From Paractinoplanes ferrugineus (GTDB taxonomy: Bacteria > Actinomycetota > Actinomycetes > Mycobacteriales > Micromonosporaceae), in NCBI RefSeq assembly GCF_016862195.1, contig NZ_BOMM01000048.1:1-52839 (forward strand): a stretch of 52,839 nucleotides of DNA, written 5' to 3'. The notes under the pieces are model-generated. The model ran no database searches. It was not told the origin of the DNA and saw only the letters and a program-made list of their open reading frames with translations. Of this stretch, positions 42,142 to 51,102 are shown one piece after another; position 1 is the stretch's first letter; every line of letters starts with the position of its first letter. The translations under genes and the position numbers were made by a program.

Positions 42142-45100
42142 ATGCCTCTTTTCACCAGACGACTGCTCGCTGTCGCGGTCGTCGTAGCCGCCACCCTCTC
42201 CGTCCCCACCGCAGCGTCCGCCGCCGGCCCGAACCTGGCGGCGGGCAAGACCTTCAGCGCCAGCAGCTACGCCGACGTCTACCAGGCCGGTAACGCCGGC
42301 GACGGCAACGCCAACACCTACTGGGAGAGCAACAACAACGCGTTCCCGCAGTGGCTGCAGGTCGACCTGGGCGCCGCCACCCAGGTCAACCAGGCGGTCC
42401 TCAAGCTTCCACCGGCCACCGCCTGGGCCACCCGCACCGAGACGCTCGCCGTGCAGGGCAGCACCGACGGGTCGTCGTTCAGCACGCTCAAGGCCTCGGC
42501 CGGCTACACCTTCAACCCGGCCTCGGGCAACAGCGTCACCGTCGACTTCACCGCGGCGGCCGCCCGCTTCGTCCGGCTCAGCTTCACCGGCAACACCGGC
42601 TGGCCCGCCGGGCAGCTGTCGGAACTGGAGGTCTACGGGCCGGCCACGGGCGACACCTCCGCGCCGAGCGCGCCCGGCAACCTGGCCTACACCCAGCCGG
42701 GCTCCGGGCAGATCAAGCTGACCTGGGCGGCGTCGACCGACAACGTCGGGGTCACCGGCTACGACGTCTACGCCAACGGGGTGCTGCGCACCAGCGTCGG
42801 CTCGGGCGTGCTGACCTACACCGACAGCCAGCCGGACAGCGCCACCGTCGCCTACTACGTGAAGGCGAAGGACGCGGCCGGGAACACGTCGGCGGCCAGC
42901 ACCACGGTCACCCGTACCGGCACCGACACGCCGGGCGGGAGCAACCTCGCCCTGAACAAGCCGATCGAGGCGTCCTCGACGGTCTTCACGTTCGCGGCCA
43001 CCAACGCCAACGACGGCAACACCGCCACCTACTGGGAGGGCAGCGCGTACCCGGCTCTGCTCACCGCCAAGCTGGGCGCGAACGCCTCGCTGCAGCAGGT
43101 CGTGGTGAAGCTCAACCCGGACAGCTCATGGGGTACGCGGCAGCAGACCTTCTCGGTCCTCGGCCGCGATCAGGGCTCGTCGTCGTTCACCACGCTCGTC
43201 GGGTCGGCGACGTACACCTTCAACCCGGCCTCGGGCAACACCGTGACGATCCCGGTCAGCGGGACCGCCGCGGACGTCCGGCTGTCGTTCACCGCCAACA
43301 GCGGCGCGCCGAGCGGGCAGGTGGCCGAGTTCCAGGTGATCGGCGTCGCGGCGCCGAACCCGGACCTGACGGTGACGGCTCTGACCTACTCGCCGTCGGC
43401 TCCGGTGGAGACGGACGCGCTGACTCTGTCGGCAACCGTCAAGAACATCGGAACCGCCACCGCCGCCGCTACCACGGTGAGCTTCTACGTCGGTATCACC
43501 AAGGTCGGTACGGCCAACGTCGGTGCGACCAGCGTTGGGGCCACCAACGTGGTGACGGCCAACATCGGGGCGAGAGATGCCGGCTCCTACCCGCTGTCCG
43601 CGGTGGTCGACGAGGCGAACACGCTCGTCGAGCTGTCCGACGCCAACAACTCCTACCATTCGCCCAGCAACCTCGTGGTCACCCCGGTCAGCAGCTCCGA
43701 CCTGGTCGCCTCGGTGGTGTCCTGGTCACCCGGCAACCCGGCGGCCGGCAACACGGTCACGTTCTCGGCCACGATCAAGAACCAGGGTTCGGCCGCGTCG
43801 TCCGCCGGCGCGCACGCCATCACCCTGACCGTCCTCAACGGCTCGACCGTGGTGAAGACCCTGACCGGTTCCTACTCCGGCACGCTGGCGGCCGGCGCGT
43901 CCTCGCCCGCCCTCAACCTGGGCACCTGGACCGCCGTCAACGGCAAGTACACGGTTCGCACCGTGGTCGCGGTCGACGCCAACGAGCTTGCCGTCAAGCA
44001 GGCCAACAACACCGCCGACAAGCCGTTCTTCGTCGGTCGTGGGGCCAACATGCCCTACGACATGTACGAGGCCGAGGACGGCACCATCGGCGGCGGCGCG
44101 GCGATCGTCGGGCCCAACCGCACGGTCGGCGACCTGGCCGGTGAGGCGTCCGGCCGCAAGGCTGTCACCCTCGACCAGACCGGCTCGTACGTGCAGTGGA
44201 CCACCCGCAACGCCACCAACACGATCGTCGCCCGGTTCTCCATCCCGGACGGCACGACCAGCTCCATCAACGTGTACGTGAACGGCAGCCTCAACAAGTC
44301 GCTCCCGCTCACCTCGAAGTACGCCTGGCTGTACGGCAACGAGACGGCGCCGCAGAACTCCGGCTCCGACCCGCGGCACATCTACGACGAGGCGAACATC
44401 CTGCTGACCGGGTCGTTCCCGGCCGGCAGCACGATCAAGCTGCAGAAGGACGCCGGCAACTCCGGCACCATCGCGATCGACTTCATCAACCTGGAGCAGG
44501 TCGCGGCGCTCGGCAACCCGGACGTCTCGAAGTACGTCGTGCCGGCCGGCTTCGACCAGCAGGCGGTGCAGAACGCGCTGGACACCGCCCGGCAGGACAC
44601 CACCAAGCTGGGCGTCTACCTCCCCGCCGGGGACTACCAGGTCGCCAGCAAGCTACAGGTCTACGGCCGGCCGATAGTGGTGACCGGGGCCGGGCCGTGG
44701 TACACCCGCTTCAACACCCCGTCCACGCAGACCGAGACCGACGCCGGCTTCCGGGCCGACGCCGGGGCGAACGGCTCCACCTTCAAGAACTTCGCCTACT
44801 TCGGCAACTACACGACCCGCATCGACGGTCCGGGCAAGGTCTTCGACTTCGCCAACGTTTCCGGCGTCACGATCGACAACATCTGGGCCGAGCACGTGGT
44901 GTGCCTCTACTGGGGCGCCAACACCGACAACATGGTGATCAAGAACAACCGGATCCGGGACACCTTCGCGGACGGCGTCAACATGACCAACGGCTCGACC
45001 GGGAACCTCGTCGACAACAACGAGGCGCGGGCCACCGGTGACGACTCGTTCGCGCTGTTCTCGGCGATCGACGCGGGCGGCTCCGACGAGATCGACAACA

Positions 45101-45690
45101 CCTTCTCGAACCTCACGTCGATCCTGACGTGGCGGGCGGCCGGTGTCGCGGTCTACGGCGGTTACGCCAACACGTTCAAGAACATCTACATCGCGGACAC
45201 CCTCGTCTACTCGGGCATCACGATCAGCTCGCTGGACTTCGGCTACCCGATGAACGGTTTCGGGGCCAACCCGCCGACGGTGTTCGACAACATCTCGATC
45301 GTCCGGGCCGGCGGTCACTTCTGGGGCGGGCAGACCTTCCCGGCGATCTGGATGTTCAGCGCGTCGAAGGTCTTCCAGGGCATCCGGGTCAGCAACGTCG
45401 ACATCGTCGACCCGACCTACTCCGGAATCATGTTCCAGACCAACTACGTCGGCGGGCAGCCGCAGAACCCGATCAAGGACAGCGTCTTCACCAACGTCAC
45501 GATCAGTGGCGCCCGCAAGAGCGGCGACGCGTTCGACGCCAAGTCCGGCTTCGGCATCTGGGCCAACCCGCTGCCCGAATCCGGCCAGGGCCCGGCGGTC
45601 GGCTCGGCGACCTTCACCAACCTGCAGTTCAGCAACAACTACCGGGACATCGAGAACCCGACAAGCACCTTCACCATCGTGCGTAACTGA
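42142..45690 (+). CDS. Secreted multidomain GH87-type alpha-1,3-glucanase
   Basis: The 1182-residue secreted protein has a signal peptide (to about 28), a discoidin/CBM32-like domain (about 28-170), an FN3 domain (175-260), a second discoidin domain (268-400), two CARDB domains (410-505, 510-630), a CBM6/35-like domain (635-785), and a right-handed beta-helix (about 790-1182). In the helix D944 (ADGVNMT) and D967/D968 (TGDDSF) form a D...DD trio with 23-residue spacing, similar to catalytic aspartates of GH87 mycodextranases. I infer hydrolysis of alpha-1,3-glucan, found in fungal walls. Followed by a strong terminator. Confidence 0.75.
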   Translation: MPLFTRRLLAVAVVVAATLSVPTAASAAGPNLAAGKTFSASSYADVYQAGNAGDGNANTYWESNNNAFPQWLQVDLGAATQVNQAVLKLPPATAWATRTETLAVQGSTDGSSFSTLKASAGYTFNPASGNSVTVDFTAAAARFVRLSFTGNTGWPAGQLSELEVYGPATGDTSAPSAPGNLAYTQPGSGQIKLTWAASTDNVGVTGYDVYANGVLRTSVGSGVLTYTDSQPDSATVAYYVKAKDAAGNTSAASTTVTRTGTDTPGGSNLALNKPIEASSTVFTFAATNANDGNTATYWEGSAYPALLTAKLGANASLQQVVVKLNPDSSWGTRQQTFSVLGRDQGSSSFTTLVGSATYTFNPASGNTVTIPVSGTAADVRLSFTANSGAPSGQVAEFQVIGVAAPNPDLTVTALTYSPSAPVETDALTLSATVKNIGTATAAATTVSFYVGITKVGTANVGATSVGATNVVTANIGARDAGSYPLSAVVDEANTLVELSDANNSYHSPSNLVVTPVSSSDLVASVVSWSPGNPAAGNTVTFSATIKNQGSAASSAGAHAITLTVLNGSTVVKTLTGSYSGTLAAGASSPALNLGTWTAVNGKYTVRTVVAVDANELAVKQANNTADKPFFVGRGANMPYDMYEAEDGTIGGGAAIVGPNRTVGDLAGEASGRKAVTLDQTGSYVQWTTRNATNTIVARFSIPDGTTSSINVYVNGSLNKSLPLTSKYAWLYGNETAPQNSGSDPRHIYDEANILLTGSFPAGSTIKLQKDAGNSGTIAIDFINLEQVAALGNPDVSKYVVPAGFDQQAVQNALDTARQDTTKLGVYLPAGDYQVASKLQVYGRPIVVTGAGPWYTRFNTPSTQTETDAGFRADAGANGSTFKNFAYFGNYTTRIDGPGKVFDFANVSGVTIDNIWAEHVVCLYWGANTDNMVIKNNRIRDTFADGVNMTNGSTGNLVDNNEARATGDDSFALFSAIDAGGSDEIDNTFSNLTSILTWRAAGVAVYGGYANTFKNIYIADTLVYSGITISSLDFGYPMNGFGANPPTVFDNISIVRAGGHFWGGQTFPAIWMFSASKVFQGIRVSNVDIVDPTYSGIMFQTNYVGGQPQNPIKDSVFTNVTISGARKSGDAFDAKSGFGIWANPLPESGQGPAVGSATFTNLQFSNNYRDIENPTSTFTIVRN

Positions 45691-45711
45691 CCCCGCTCCC
45701 ATCCCCAAGAA

Positions 45712-45747
45712 GGAGAGGTCCGCGCCACGTCCGGCGCGGACCTCTCC
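45712..45747 (+). terminator. Terminator after the GH87 gene
   Basis: A perfect 15-bp stem (GGAGAGGTCCGCGCC at 45712-45726 with 45733-45747) and a 6-nt loop. No T run follows, but stem strength supports termination; it ends 19 nt before the next start codon. Confidence 0.65.
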
Positions 45748-45766
45748 GCGGCTAACCTTGCACCTC

Positions 45767-46627
45767 ATGGAGACTGTTGTTCGGCCCGCCGGGCGCACGC
45801 TGGAATACCTGGTCGAGGGTCCCGAGGACGGTCTGGCGCTGGTGCTGCACCATGGCACCCCCGGGGCGGCGATCAACCGCGACGGTCTTTTCCCACCGGA
45901 CGTACGCCTGGTGTTGATCAGCCGTCCGGGATATGCGACCTCCACCCCGAACCCTGGCCGTGACGTCGCCTCCGCCGCCGCCGACACGGCCGCGGTGCTG
46001 GACGCGGCCGGCATCGCCGAGTTCGTCACCGCCGGTTGGTCGGGCGGCGGCCCGCATGCGCTGGCCTGCGCGGCGTTGTTGCCCGGCCGGTGCCTGGCCG
46101 CCGCGACCATCGCCGGGGTGGCGCCCTCCGACGCCGAGGGGCTGGACTGGCTCGCCGGCATGGGCGCGGCGAATGTCGAGGAGTTCGGCGCCGCCCGGGC
46201 CGGTGCCGCCAAGCTCCAGGCCTTCCTGCACGAGGCCGCCGGACCGCTGGCCACCGTGCGCGCCGCCGACGTCGTGGAGGCGTTCGGCGACCTGGTTTCC
46301 GAGGTCGACAAGCGGGCGCTGCGCGAGGGCTTCGCCGACTACCTGGCCGCTTCCCTCCGCCACGCCCTGTCCGCCGGCATCGACGGCTGGCGCGACGACG
46401 ACCTGGCCTTCTGCAAGCCGTGGGGATTCGCCCTGGCGGACATCGCGACCCCGGTCTCGCTGTGGCAGGGCGACCAGGACCGGATGGTGCCGTTCGAGCA
46501 CGGCCGCTGGCTGGCGGCCGGCCTGCCGAAGGCCGAGGTTCACCTGGTGCCGGGCGCGGGTCACGTCTCCCTGCTCAGCAGAATCGACCAGATCGTCGCG
46601 ACCCTGCGCCGCCAGGCCGCCGGCTGA
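45767..46627 (+). CDS. Alpha/beta hydrolase
   Basis: The 286-residue hydrolase has the oxyanion motif HHGTPG near residue 30, nucleophile elbow GWSGGG near 90, Asp in GDQDRMVP near 245 and His in GAGHVS near 268. The substrate is unknown. ATG 45767 is the start. It follows the GH87 terminator and is convergent with the HPF-like gene. Confidence 0.82.
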   Translation: METVVRPAGRTLEYLVEGPEDGLALVLHHGTPGAAINRDGLFPPDVRLVLISRPGYATSTPNPGRDVASAAADTAAVLDAAGIAEFVTAGWSGGGPHALACAALLPGRCLAAATIAGVAPSDAEGLDWLAGMGAANVEEFGAARAGAAKLQAFLHEAAGPLATVRAADVVEAFGDLVSEVDKRALREGFADYLAASLRHALSAGIDGWRDDDLAFCKPWGFALADIATPVSLWQGDQDRMVPFEHGRWLAAGLPKAEVHLVPGAGHVSLLSRIDQIVATLRRQAAG

Positions 46628-46632
46628 GTAGA

Positions 46633-46657
46633 GCCGGCGGTCATCGCGTTCGCCGGC
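46633..46657. terminator. Weak hairpin between convergent genes
   Basis: A 7-bp stem (GCCGGCG/CGCCGGC) with an 11-nt loop lies between the convergent hydrolase and HPF-like genes. No T run. Confidence 0.4.
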
Positions 46658-46658
46658 C

Positions 46659-47069
46659 TCAGGCCTCGGGTTTGGCCGGGCCCAGCTCGGCCAGCTCGGC
46701 TTCGAGGTCGGGCTGCGGGACGTCGCGCAGGTGGCGGTTGTGCCGCGGCTCCTGCTTGGTCTTCGAGTCGTTCAGCCGGCGACGCAGGTCGTCGCGGCAG
46801 TCCATGACCGCCGCGTGCAGGTCCTCCAGCGAGGACGTCGTGACGATCTTGTCGCGGCCGCTGATCCAGCACTCGAGGGTGACCTTCTGGCCCTTCGCCT
46901 CGCGGTCCTTCACCGAGATCTCGAGCTCGGTGGCGTCGGCGTGGAAGGAGGCCAGGCGGGCGTCGAGGGTGGCGAAGAGCTGGGTGAGCCAGACACGGTC
47001 GCTCTGGCTGAAGCCGGTGCCTACCCGCAGGCAATCCTCGACGGTGGCTGGGTTGCTTACCGCGCTCAT
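46659..47069 (-). CDS. HPF/RaiA-like ribosome-associated protein
   Basis: The 136-residue protein has the S30EA/HPF core (SQSDRVWLTQLFATLDARLASF, EISVKDREAKGQKVTLECWI, SSLEDLHAAVMDCRDDL), the fold that binds in the ribosomal 30S channel and slows translation in stress or stationary phase. It lacks the long C-terminal dimerisation domain of long HPF. ATG 47069 has a TAGGAGG site. It is divergent from the GH9 gene. Confidence 0.78.
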   Translation of the reverse strand: MSAVSNPATVEDCLRVGTGFSQSDRVWLTQLFATLDARLASFHADATELEISVKDREAKGQKVTLECWISGRDKIVTTSSLEDLHAAVMDCRDDLRRRLNDSKTKQEPRHNRHLRDVPQPDLEAELAELGPAKPEA

Positions 47070-47124
47070 GCGTCCTCCTAGCGTGGACAACTGGGACAAG
47101 GCGCCCATTGCCCGGGGAACGCGC

Positions 47125-47153
47125 TTCACAAACGCGTAGCGAGATTGTTCAAT
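47125..47153 (+). promoter_or_regulatory. Predicted promoter of the GH9 gene
   Basis: TTCACA (47125-47130), a 17-nt spacer and TTCAAT (47148-47153). The start would fall at the CebR box, fitting repression by road-block. Confidence 0.4.
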
Positions 47154-47156
47154 GTC

Positions 47157-47170
47157 TGGGAGCGCTCCCA
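47157..47170. promoter_or_regulatory. CebR-type operator
   Basis: TGGGAGCGCTCCCA is a perfect 14-bp palindrome identical to the CebR/CelR box known for cellulose-utilisation regulons in Streptomyces and Thermobifida. It lies 32 nt before the GH9 start. Confidence 0.85.
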
Positions 47171-47201
47171 CCGACGCTCTCTCCCCGAAGGGCACATCCC
47201 C

Positions 47202-49571
47202 ATGCGCCGACTTCTAGCCGCCCTCGTAGGTCTGGCCGTCGTGGTCGCCGGACTCGTTCTCGCCAACGGGTCCGCCTCCGCCGCGCCGGCCTTCAACTAC
47301 GGCGAAGCCCTGCAGAAATCCATGTTCTTCTACCAAGCCCAGATCGCCGGGAAGAAGCCCTCCTGGAGCCAGGTCTCCTGGCGCGGTGACGCCGCGCTCA
47401 ACGACGGCGCCGACGTCGGGCTCGACCTCACCGGCGGCTGGTTCGACGCCGGCGACCACGTCAAGTTCGGGTTCCCGATGGCGTTCACGACCACGATGCT
47501 GGCGTGGGGCGCGGTCGAATACCGCGACGCGTACGCGAACTCGGGGCAGTTGACCTCGTTCTTGAACAACCTGCGGGTGCCGAACGACTACTTCATCAAG
47601 GCGCACCCGTCGGCCAACGTGCTCTACGGACAGATCGGCAAGGGCGACGACGACCACAAATGGTGGGGCCCGGCCGAGGTGATGCCGATGGCCCGGCCGG
47701 CTTACAAGATCGACGCCACCTGCGGCGGATCCGATCTGGCCGGCGAGACCGCGGCCGCGATGGCCGCCAGCTCCATCGTCTTCCGGCCGACCGATCCGAC
47801 CTACGCCGACAAGCTGCTCACCCACGCCAAGCAGCTCTACACGTTCGCGAACAGCGTGCGGAAGGCCTACAGCGACTGCATCACCGACGCCGCCTCGTAC
47901 TACAAGTCGTGGAGCGGCTACCAGGACGAGCTCGTGTGGGGCGCGATCTGGCTCTACCGCGCCACCAACGACGCGACCTACCTGGCCAAGGCGGAGAGCG
48001 AGTACGACGCCCTCAACACCGAGCCGCAGAGCACGACGCACTCCTACAAGTGGACGCTCGCCTGGGACAACAAGCAGTTCGGCGCCTATGTCCTGCTGGC
48101 CGACTTGACCGGTAAGCAGAAGTACGTCGACGACGCCAACCGCTGGCTCGACTGGTGGACCGTGGGGGTCAACGGCGACAAGGTGCGCTATTCGCCGGGC
48201 GGGGAAGCTGTGCTCGACAGCTGGGGATCGCTCCGCTATGCCGCCAACACCGCTTTTGCCGCGCTCGTCTACAGCGACAAGACCGGTGACGCGACCCGCA
48301 AGATCCGCTACCACGACTTCGCGGTCCGGCAGATCAACTACGCGCTCGGCGACAACCCGCGCAAGTCAAGCTATCTGATCGGGTTCGGCGCCAACTCGCC
48401 CAAGAACCCCCATCACCGTACGGCCCATGGATCGTGGTGGGACAACTCGACAGTTCCCACCGAGACGCGACACGTGCTCTACGGCGCCCTGGTCGGTGGC
48501 CCGTCCACCAACGACGACGCCTACAGCGACCAGCGCAGCGATTACGTGATGAACGAGGTCGCGACCGACTACAACGCCGGGTTCACGTCCGCGGTCGCCC
48601 GGCTCTACCAGGAGTACGGCGGCGCGCCGGTGGCCGGCTTCCCGAAGGCGGAGACGCCGGACATGGACGAGATCACCGTCGAAACGACAGTCATGCAGAA
48701 CGAGCCGCGGGACACCGCGCTCAAGGTGCTGATCTACAACAAGTCGGCGTACCCGGCCCGCGCCCTCACCAACTCGTCCTACCGCTACTTCTTCCGGCGG
48801 GAGGGCACGGCCGCGCTCGTCGTCACGCCCGGTTACACCCAGGGCTGCCCCGCGCCGTCGACGGCCAAGCAGTGGTCGGGCGACATCTGGTACGTCGAGG
48901 TGAACTGCGCCGGCTACCCCATCGCGCCGGCCGGTCAGTCCGCGTACCGGATGGAGGTGCAGTTCAAGGTCGGGGTGGCCGACGGCGGTACCTGGGACTC
49001 GTCGAACGACCCGTCCTACGTGGCCGGTACGGCGGTGAACAAGAACGTGCCGCTCTACGAGGCGGGCAAGCTCATCTGGGGCCAGGAGCCGGGCAACGTG
49101 ACGCCGTCCCCGAGCGTGTCCACGTCGCCGACCGTCTCACCATCGCCGACCGGGTCGCCCAGCCCCACGGTCAGCCCCACCGTGAGCCCCAGCCCGACCA
49201 CCAGCCCCACCGTCAGCCCCAGCCCGACCACCAGCCCCACGCCGCCGCCCGCGGCCGGCTGCAAGGTGACCTACGGGGTCAGCGACTGGGGGAGTGGCTT
49301 CACCGGCACTGTCACGATCGCCAACACCGGCACCACCCCGTGGACCGCGTGGAACCTGGGCTTCACCTTCCCCGGTAACCAGAAGATCAGCCAGGGCTGG
49401 TCGGCGAACTGGGTCCAGACCGGCGCCACCGTGGCCGCCACCAATGTGTCCTGGAACGGAGCAGTGCCGGCCGGTGGTTCGATCAGCGCTGGGTTCCAGG
49501 CCACCTATTCCGGCAGCAACGGGGCGCCCACGGCGTACACCGTCAATGGAATGACCTGCACCAAGGGGTGA
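47202..49571 (+). CDS. Secreted GH9 endoglucanase with CBM3 and CBM2
   Basis: The 789-residue secreted cellulase has a signal peptide (to about 28), a GH9 domain (about 30-475) with D82/D85 in GWFDAGDHVKF and the acid E452 in VMNEVATDYNAGF, a CBM3-like domain (about 480-625), a Ser/Pro/Thr linker (about 633-684) and a C-terminal CBM2 (about 687-789). It should cut beta-1,4-glucan processively from crystalline cellulose. ATG 47202 has a GAAGGG site. The CebR palindrome upstream indicates repression lifted by cellooligosaccharides. Confidence 0.92.
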   Translation: MRRLLAALVGLAVVVAGLVLANGSASAAPAFNYGEALQKSMFFYQAQIAGKKPSWSQVSWRGDAALNDGADVGLDLTGGWFDAGDHVKFGFPMAFTTTMLAWGAVEYRDAYANSGQLTSFLNNLRVPNDYFIKAHPSANVLYGQIGKGDDDHKWWGPAEVMPMARPAYKIDATCGGSDLAGETAAAMAASSIVFRPTDPTYADKLLTHAKQLYTFANSVRKAYSDCITDAASYYKSWSGYQDELVWGAIWLYRATNDATYLAKAESEYDALNTEPQSTTHSYKWTLAWDNKQFGAYVLLADLTGKQKYVDDANRWLDWWTVGVNGDKVRYSPGGEAVLDSWGSLRYAANTAFAALVYSDKTGDATRKIRYHDFAVRQINYALGDNPRKSSYLIGFGANSPKNPHHRTAHGSWWDNSTVPTETRHVLYGALVGGPSTNDDAYSDQRSDYVMNEVATDYNAGFTSAVARLYQEYGGAPVAGFPKAETPDMDEITVETTVMQNEPRDTALKVLIYNKSAYPARALTNSSYRYFFRREGTAALVVTPGYTQGCPAPSTAKQWSGDIWYVEVNCAGYPIAPAGQSAYRMEVQFKVGVADGGTWDSSNDPSYVAGTAVNKNVPLYEAGKLIWGQEPGNVTPSPSVSTSPTVSPSPTGSPSPTVSPTVSPSPTTSPTVSPSPTTSPTPPPAAGCKVTYGVSDWGSGFTGTVTIANTGTTPWTAWNLGFTFPGNQKISQGWSANWVQTGATVAATNVSWNGAVPAGGSISAGFQATYSGSNGAPTAYTVNGMTCTKG
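49100..49245 (+). repeat. Ser/Pro/Thr linker repeat
   Basis: The DNA of the GH9 linker repeats a unit encoding PSPTTSPTVS (roughly 30 nt, near 49188-49245), as common in linkers that expand and contract. Confidence 0.6.
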
Positions 49572-49592
49572 GCCCCGCCCGGAGCTCACCCC
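49565..49592. terminator. Terminator between GH9 and MFS genes
   Basis: A perfect 9-bp stem (GGGGTGAGC/GCTCACCCC) with a 10-nt loop overlaps the GH9 stop codon. It serves the convergent pair. Confidence 0.5.
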
Positions 49593-49608
49593 GCGCTCAG
49601 GCCGGGGG

Positions 49609-51039
49609 TCAGACCTCGACCGGGGTGAGCTCCGCAAGCACCTTCGGCGCCGGATCGACCGTGCGCTTGGCCGTCGGCACCAGGAACGCGACGGCCACGG
49701 CGGCCACCGCGATGCCGCCCAGGATCAGGAACGACTCGGTGAAGCCGGACTCGGCCGGCAGGCCCCGCACGCCGGGGTGACTGGTGAGGACCGAGCTGAC
49801 GAGCGCGGTGCCGAGGCTGGCGCCGATCGTGCGGACGTTGGTGTTCATGCCGGAGGCGACGCCGGTCTGGTGCATCGGGACGCTCTGCACGATCAGGCTG
49901 ATCATCGACGAGTAGATGAGGCCGAGGCCGATCCCGAAGACGCCGGCGGCAACGGCCACCGCCGCCTTGTCGGAGTGCGCGAGGGCGAGCGAGAAGCAGG
50001 AGAGCGCGGCGAGCACCGCCCCGACGACCAGCTGGGACTTGCTGGGCAGCCAGCGGGTCAAGGGGCCGCTGAGCGAGCCGAAGACGGCCATCGTGACCAG
50101 CATCGGCAGCATCAGCAGCCCGGCGCCGGTGACGGTGGCGCCGAAGCCGTAGCCGGACGCCTTCGGCACCTGCATGAGCTGCGGCAGGAACGCGAAGATG
50201 CCGAACATCGCGGCGCCGAACAGCATCGCGCCCAGGTTGGTGGTCCAGACCGCGGGCAGGCGCATCATCCGCATGTCGATGAGGGGGTTGGTGGAGCGCA
50301 GCTCGGCGACCAGCCAGCCGACGAAGAGCACCAGGGCCGCGGTGAGCAGGCCGAGCGTGCGGCCGGACGTCCAGCCCCAGGCGGTGGCCTTGCTCAGCGG
50401 CAGGAGAAGGGCGACGAGCCAGCCCGAGAGGAGTACGGCGGCGAGCCAGTTGACCCTGCCGGGGGTGCGCACCGGCGAGGCCGGCACCAGGCGCCAGGCC
50501 AGCACGCCGACGACGGTGACGACGGCCATCGGGATCCAGAACAGCCAGCGCCAGTTGAGCGCGCCGACGATCGGGCCGGCCAGCACGATGCCGAGCCCGC
50601 TGCCGGTCGCGATGACGGCGGCCATCACGCCGACCGCCGAGGTGACGCGCTGGGGCGGGAACTCGTCGCGGATGATGCCGAACGACACCGGGAACACGGC
50701 GCCGCCCAGGCCCTGCAGGACGCGGGCCACGATGAGGGTGCCGATGTTGGGGGCGATCGCGGCGATCAGACAGCCCACCGCGATGGCGGCGAGGGCGACC
50801 AGGAGCGCCCGGTCCTTGCCGATCATGTCGGCGATGCGGCCCACCAGCGGGGTGGCCACCGAGGCCGCGAGCAGCCAGGCGGTGAGCACCCAGGTGACCG
50901 TGCCGGTGCTCGTGTGCAGGTCCTGCTGGATCGTCGGCAGCACCGGCGTGACCAGCGACTGCATCAGCGAGAAGGCGGCAGCCGCGGCGGCGAGCACCGT
51001 GAAGGTGGCGCGCGGCGAGGACTGATAAAGTCGAGGCAT
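49609..51039 (-). CDS. DHA2-type MFS multidrug efflux transporter
   Basis: The 476-residue protein has about 14 hydrophobic segments and the EmrB/QacA-like patterns SLVTPVLPTIQQDLH, WVLTAWLLAASVATPLVGRIADMIG, VLQGLGGAVFPV and GPIVGALNWRWLFWI. It should export toxic compounds by proton antiport. The start ATG (51039) lies in the TetR-type inverted repeat of the divergent gene. Substrate unknown. Confidence 0.88.
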   Translation of the reverse strand: MPRLYQSSPRATFTVLAAAAAAFSLMQSLVTPVLPTIQQDLHTSTGTVTWVLTAWLLAASVATPLVGRIADMIGKDRALLVALAAIAVGCLIAAIAPNIGTLIVARVLQGLGGAVFPVSFGIIRDEFPPQRVTSAVGVMAAVIATGSGLGIVLAGPIVGALNWRWLFWIPMAVVTVVGVLAWRLVPASPVRTPGRVNWLAAVLLSGWLVALLLPLSKATAWGWTSGRTLGLLTAALVLFVGWLVAELRSTNPLIDMRMMRLPAVWTTNLGAMLFGAAMFGIFAFLPQLMQVPKASGYGFGATVTGAGLLMLPMLVTMAVFGSLSGPLTRWLPSKSQLVVGAVLAALSCFSLALAHSDKAAVAVAAGVFGIGLGLIYSSMISLIVQSVPMHQTGVASGMNTNVRTIGASLGTALVSSVLTSHPGVRGLPAESGFTESFLILGGIAVAAVAVAFLVPTAKRTVDPAPKVLAELTPVEV

Positions 51040-51073
51040 GCCTCCAGATTAGTGGAGGTATGCCTCCGGTTAG
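51035..51073. promoter_or_regulatory. TetR-type operator between MFS and TetR genes
   Basis: GGCATGCCTCC (51035-51045) is an inverted repeat of GGAGGTATGCC (51054-51064) with one mismatch and an 8-nt gap; ATGCCTCC is also repeated directly at 51038 and 51060. The MFS start codon is inside the first arm. Confidence 0.65.
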
Positions 51074-51102
51074 CAAGCCCTTTTCCTGTGTTGGGGGTCA
51101 CG

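Noticed and set aside
44653..46311. A long minus-strand frame over the GH87 and hydrolase genes
   Set aside because: Antisense shadow with no protein-like motifs.
49100..49245. The GH9 linker repeats as a CRISPR or regulatory repeat
   Set aside because: The repeats are in frame and encode the Ser/Pro/Thr linker; there are no unique spacers.
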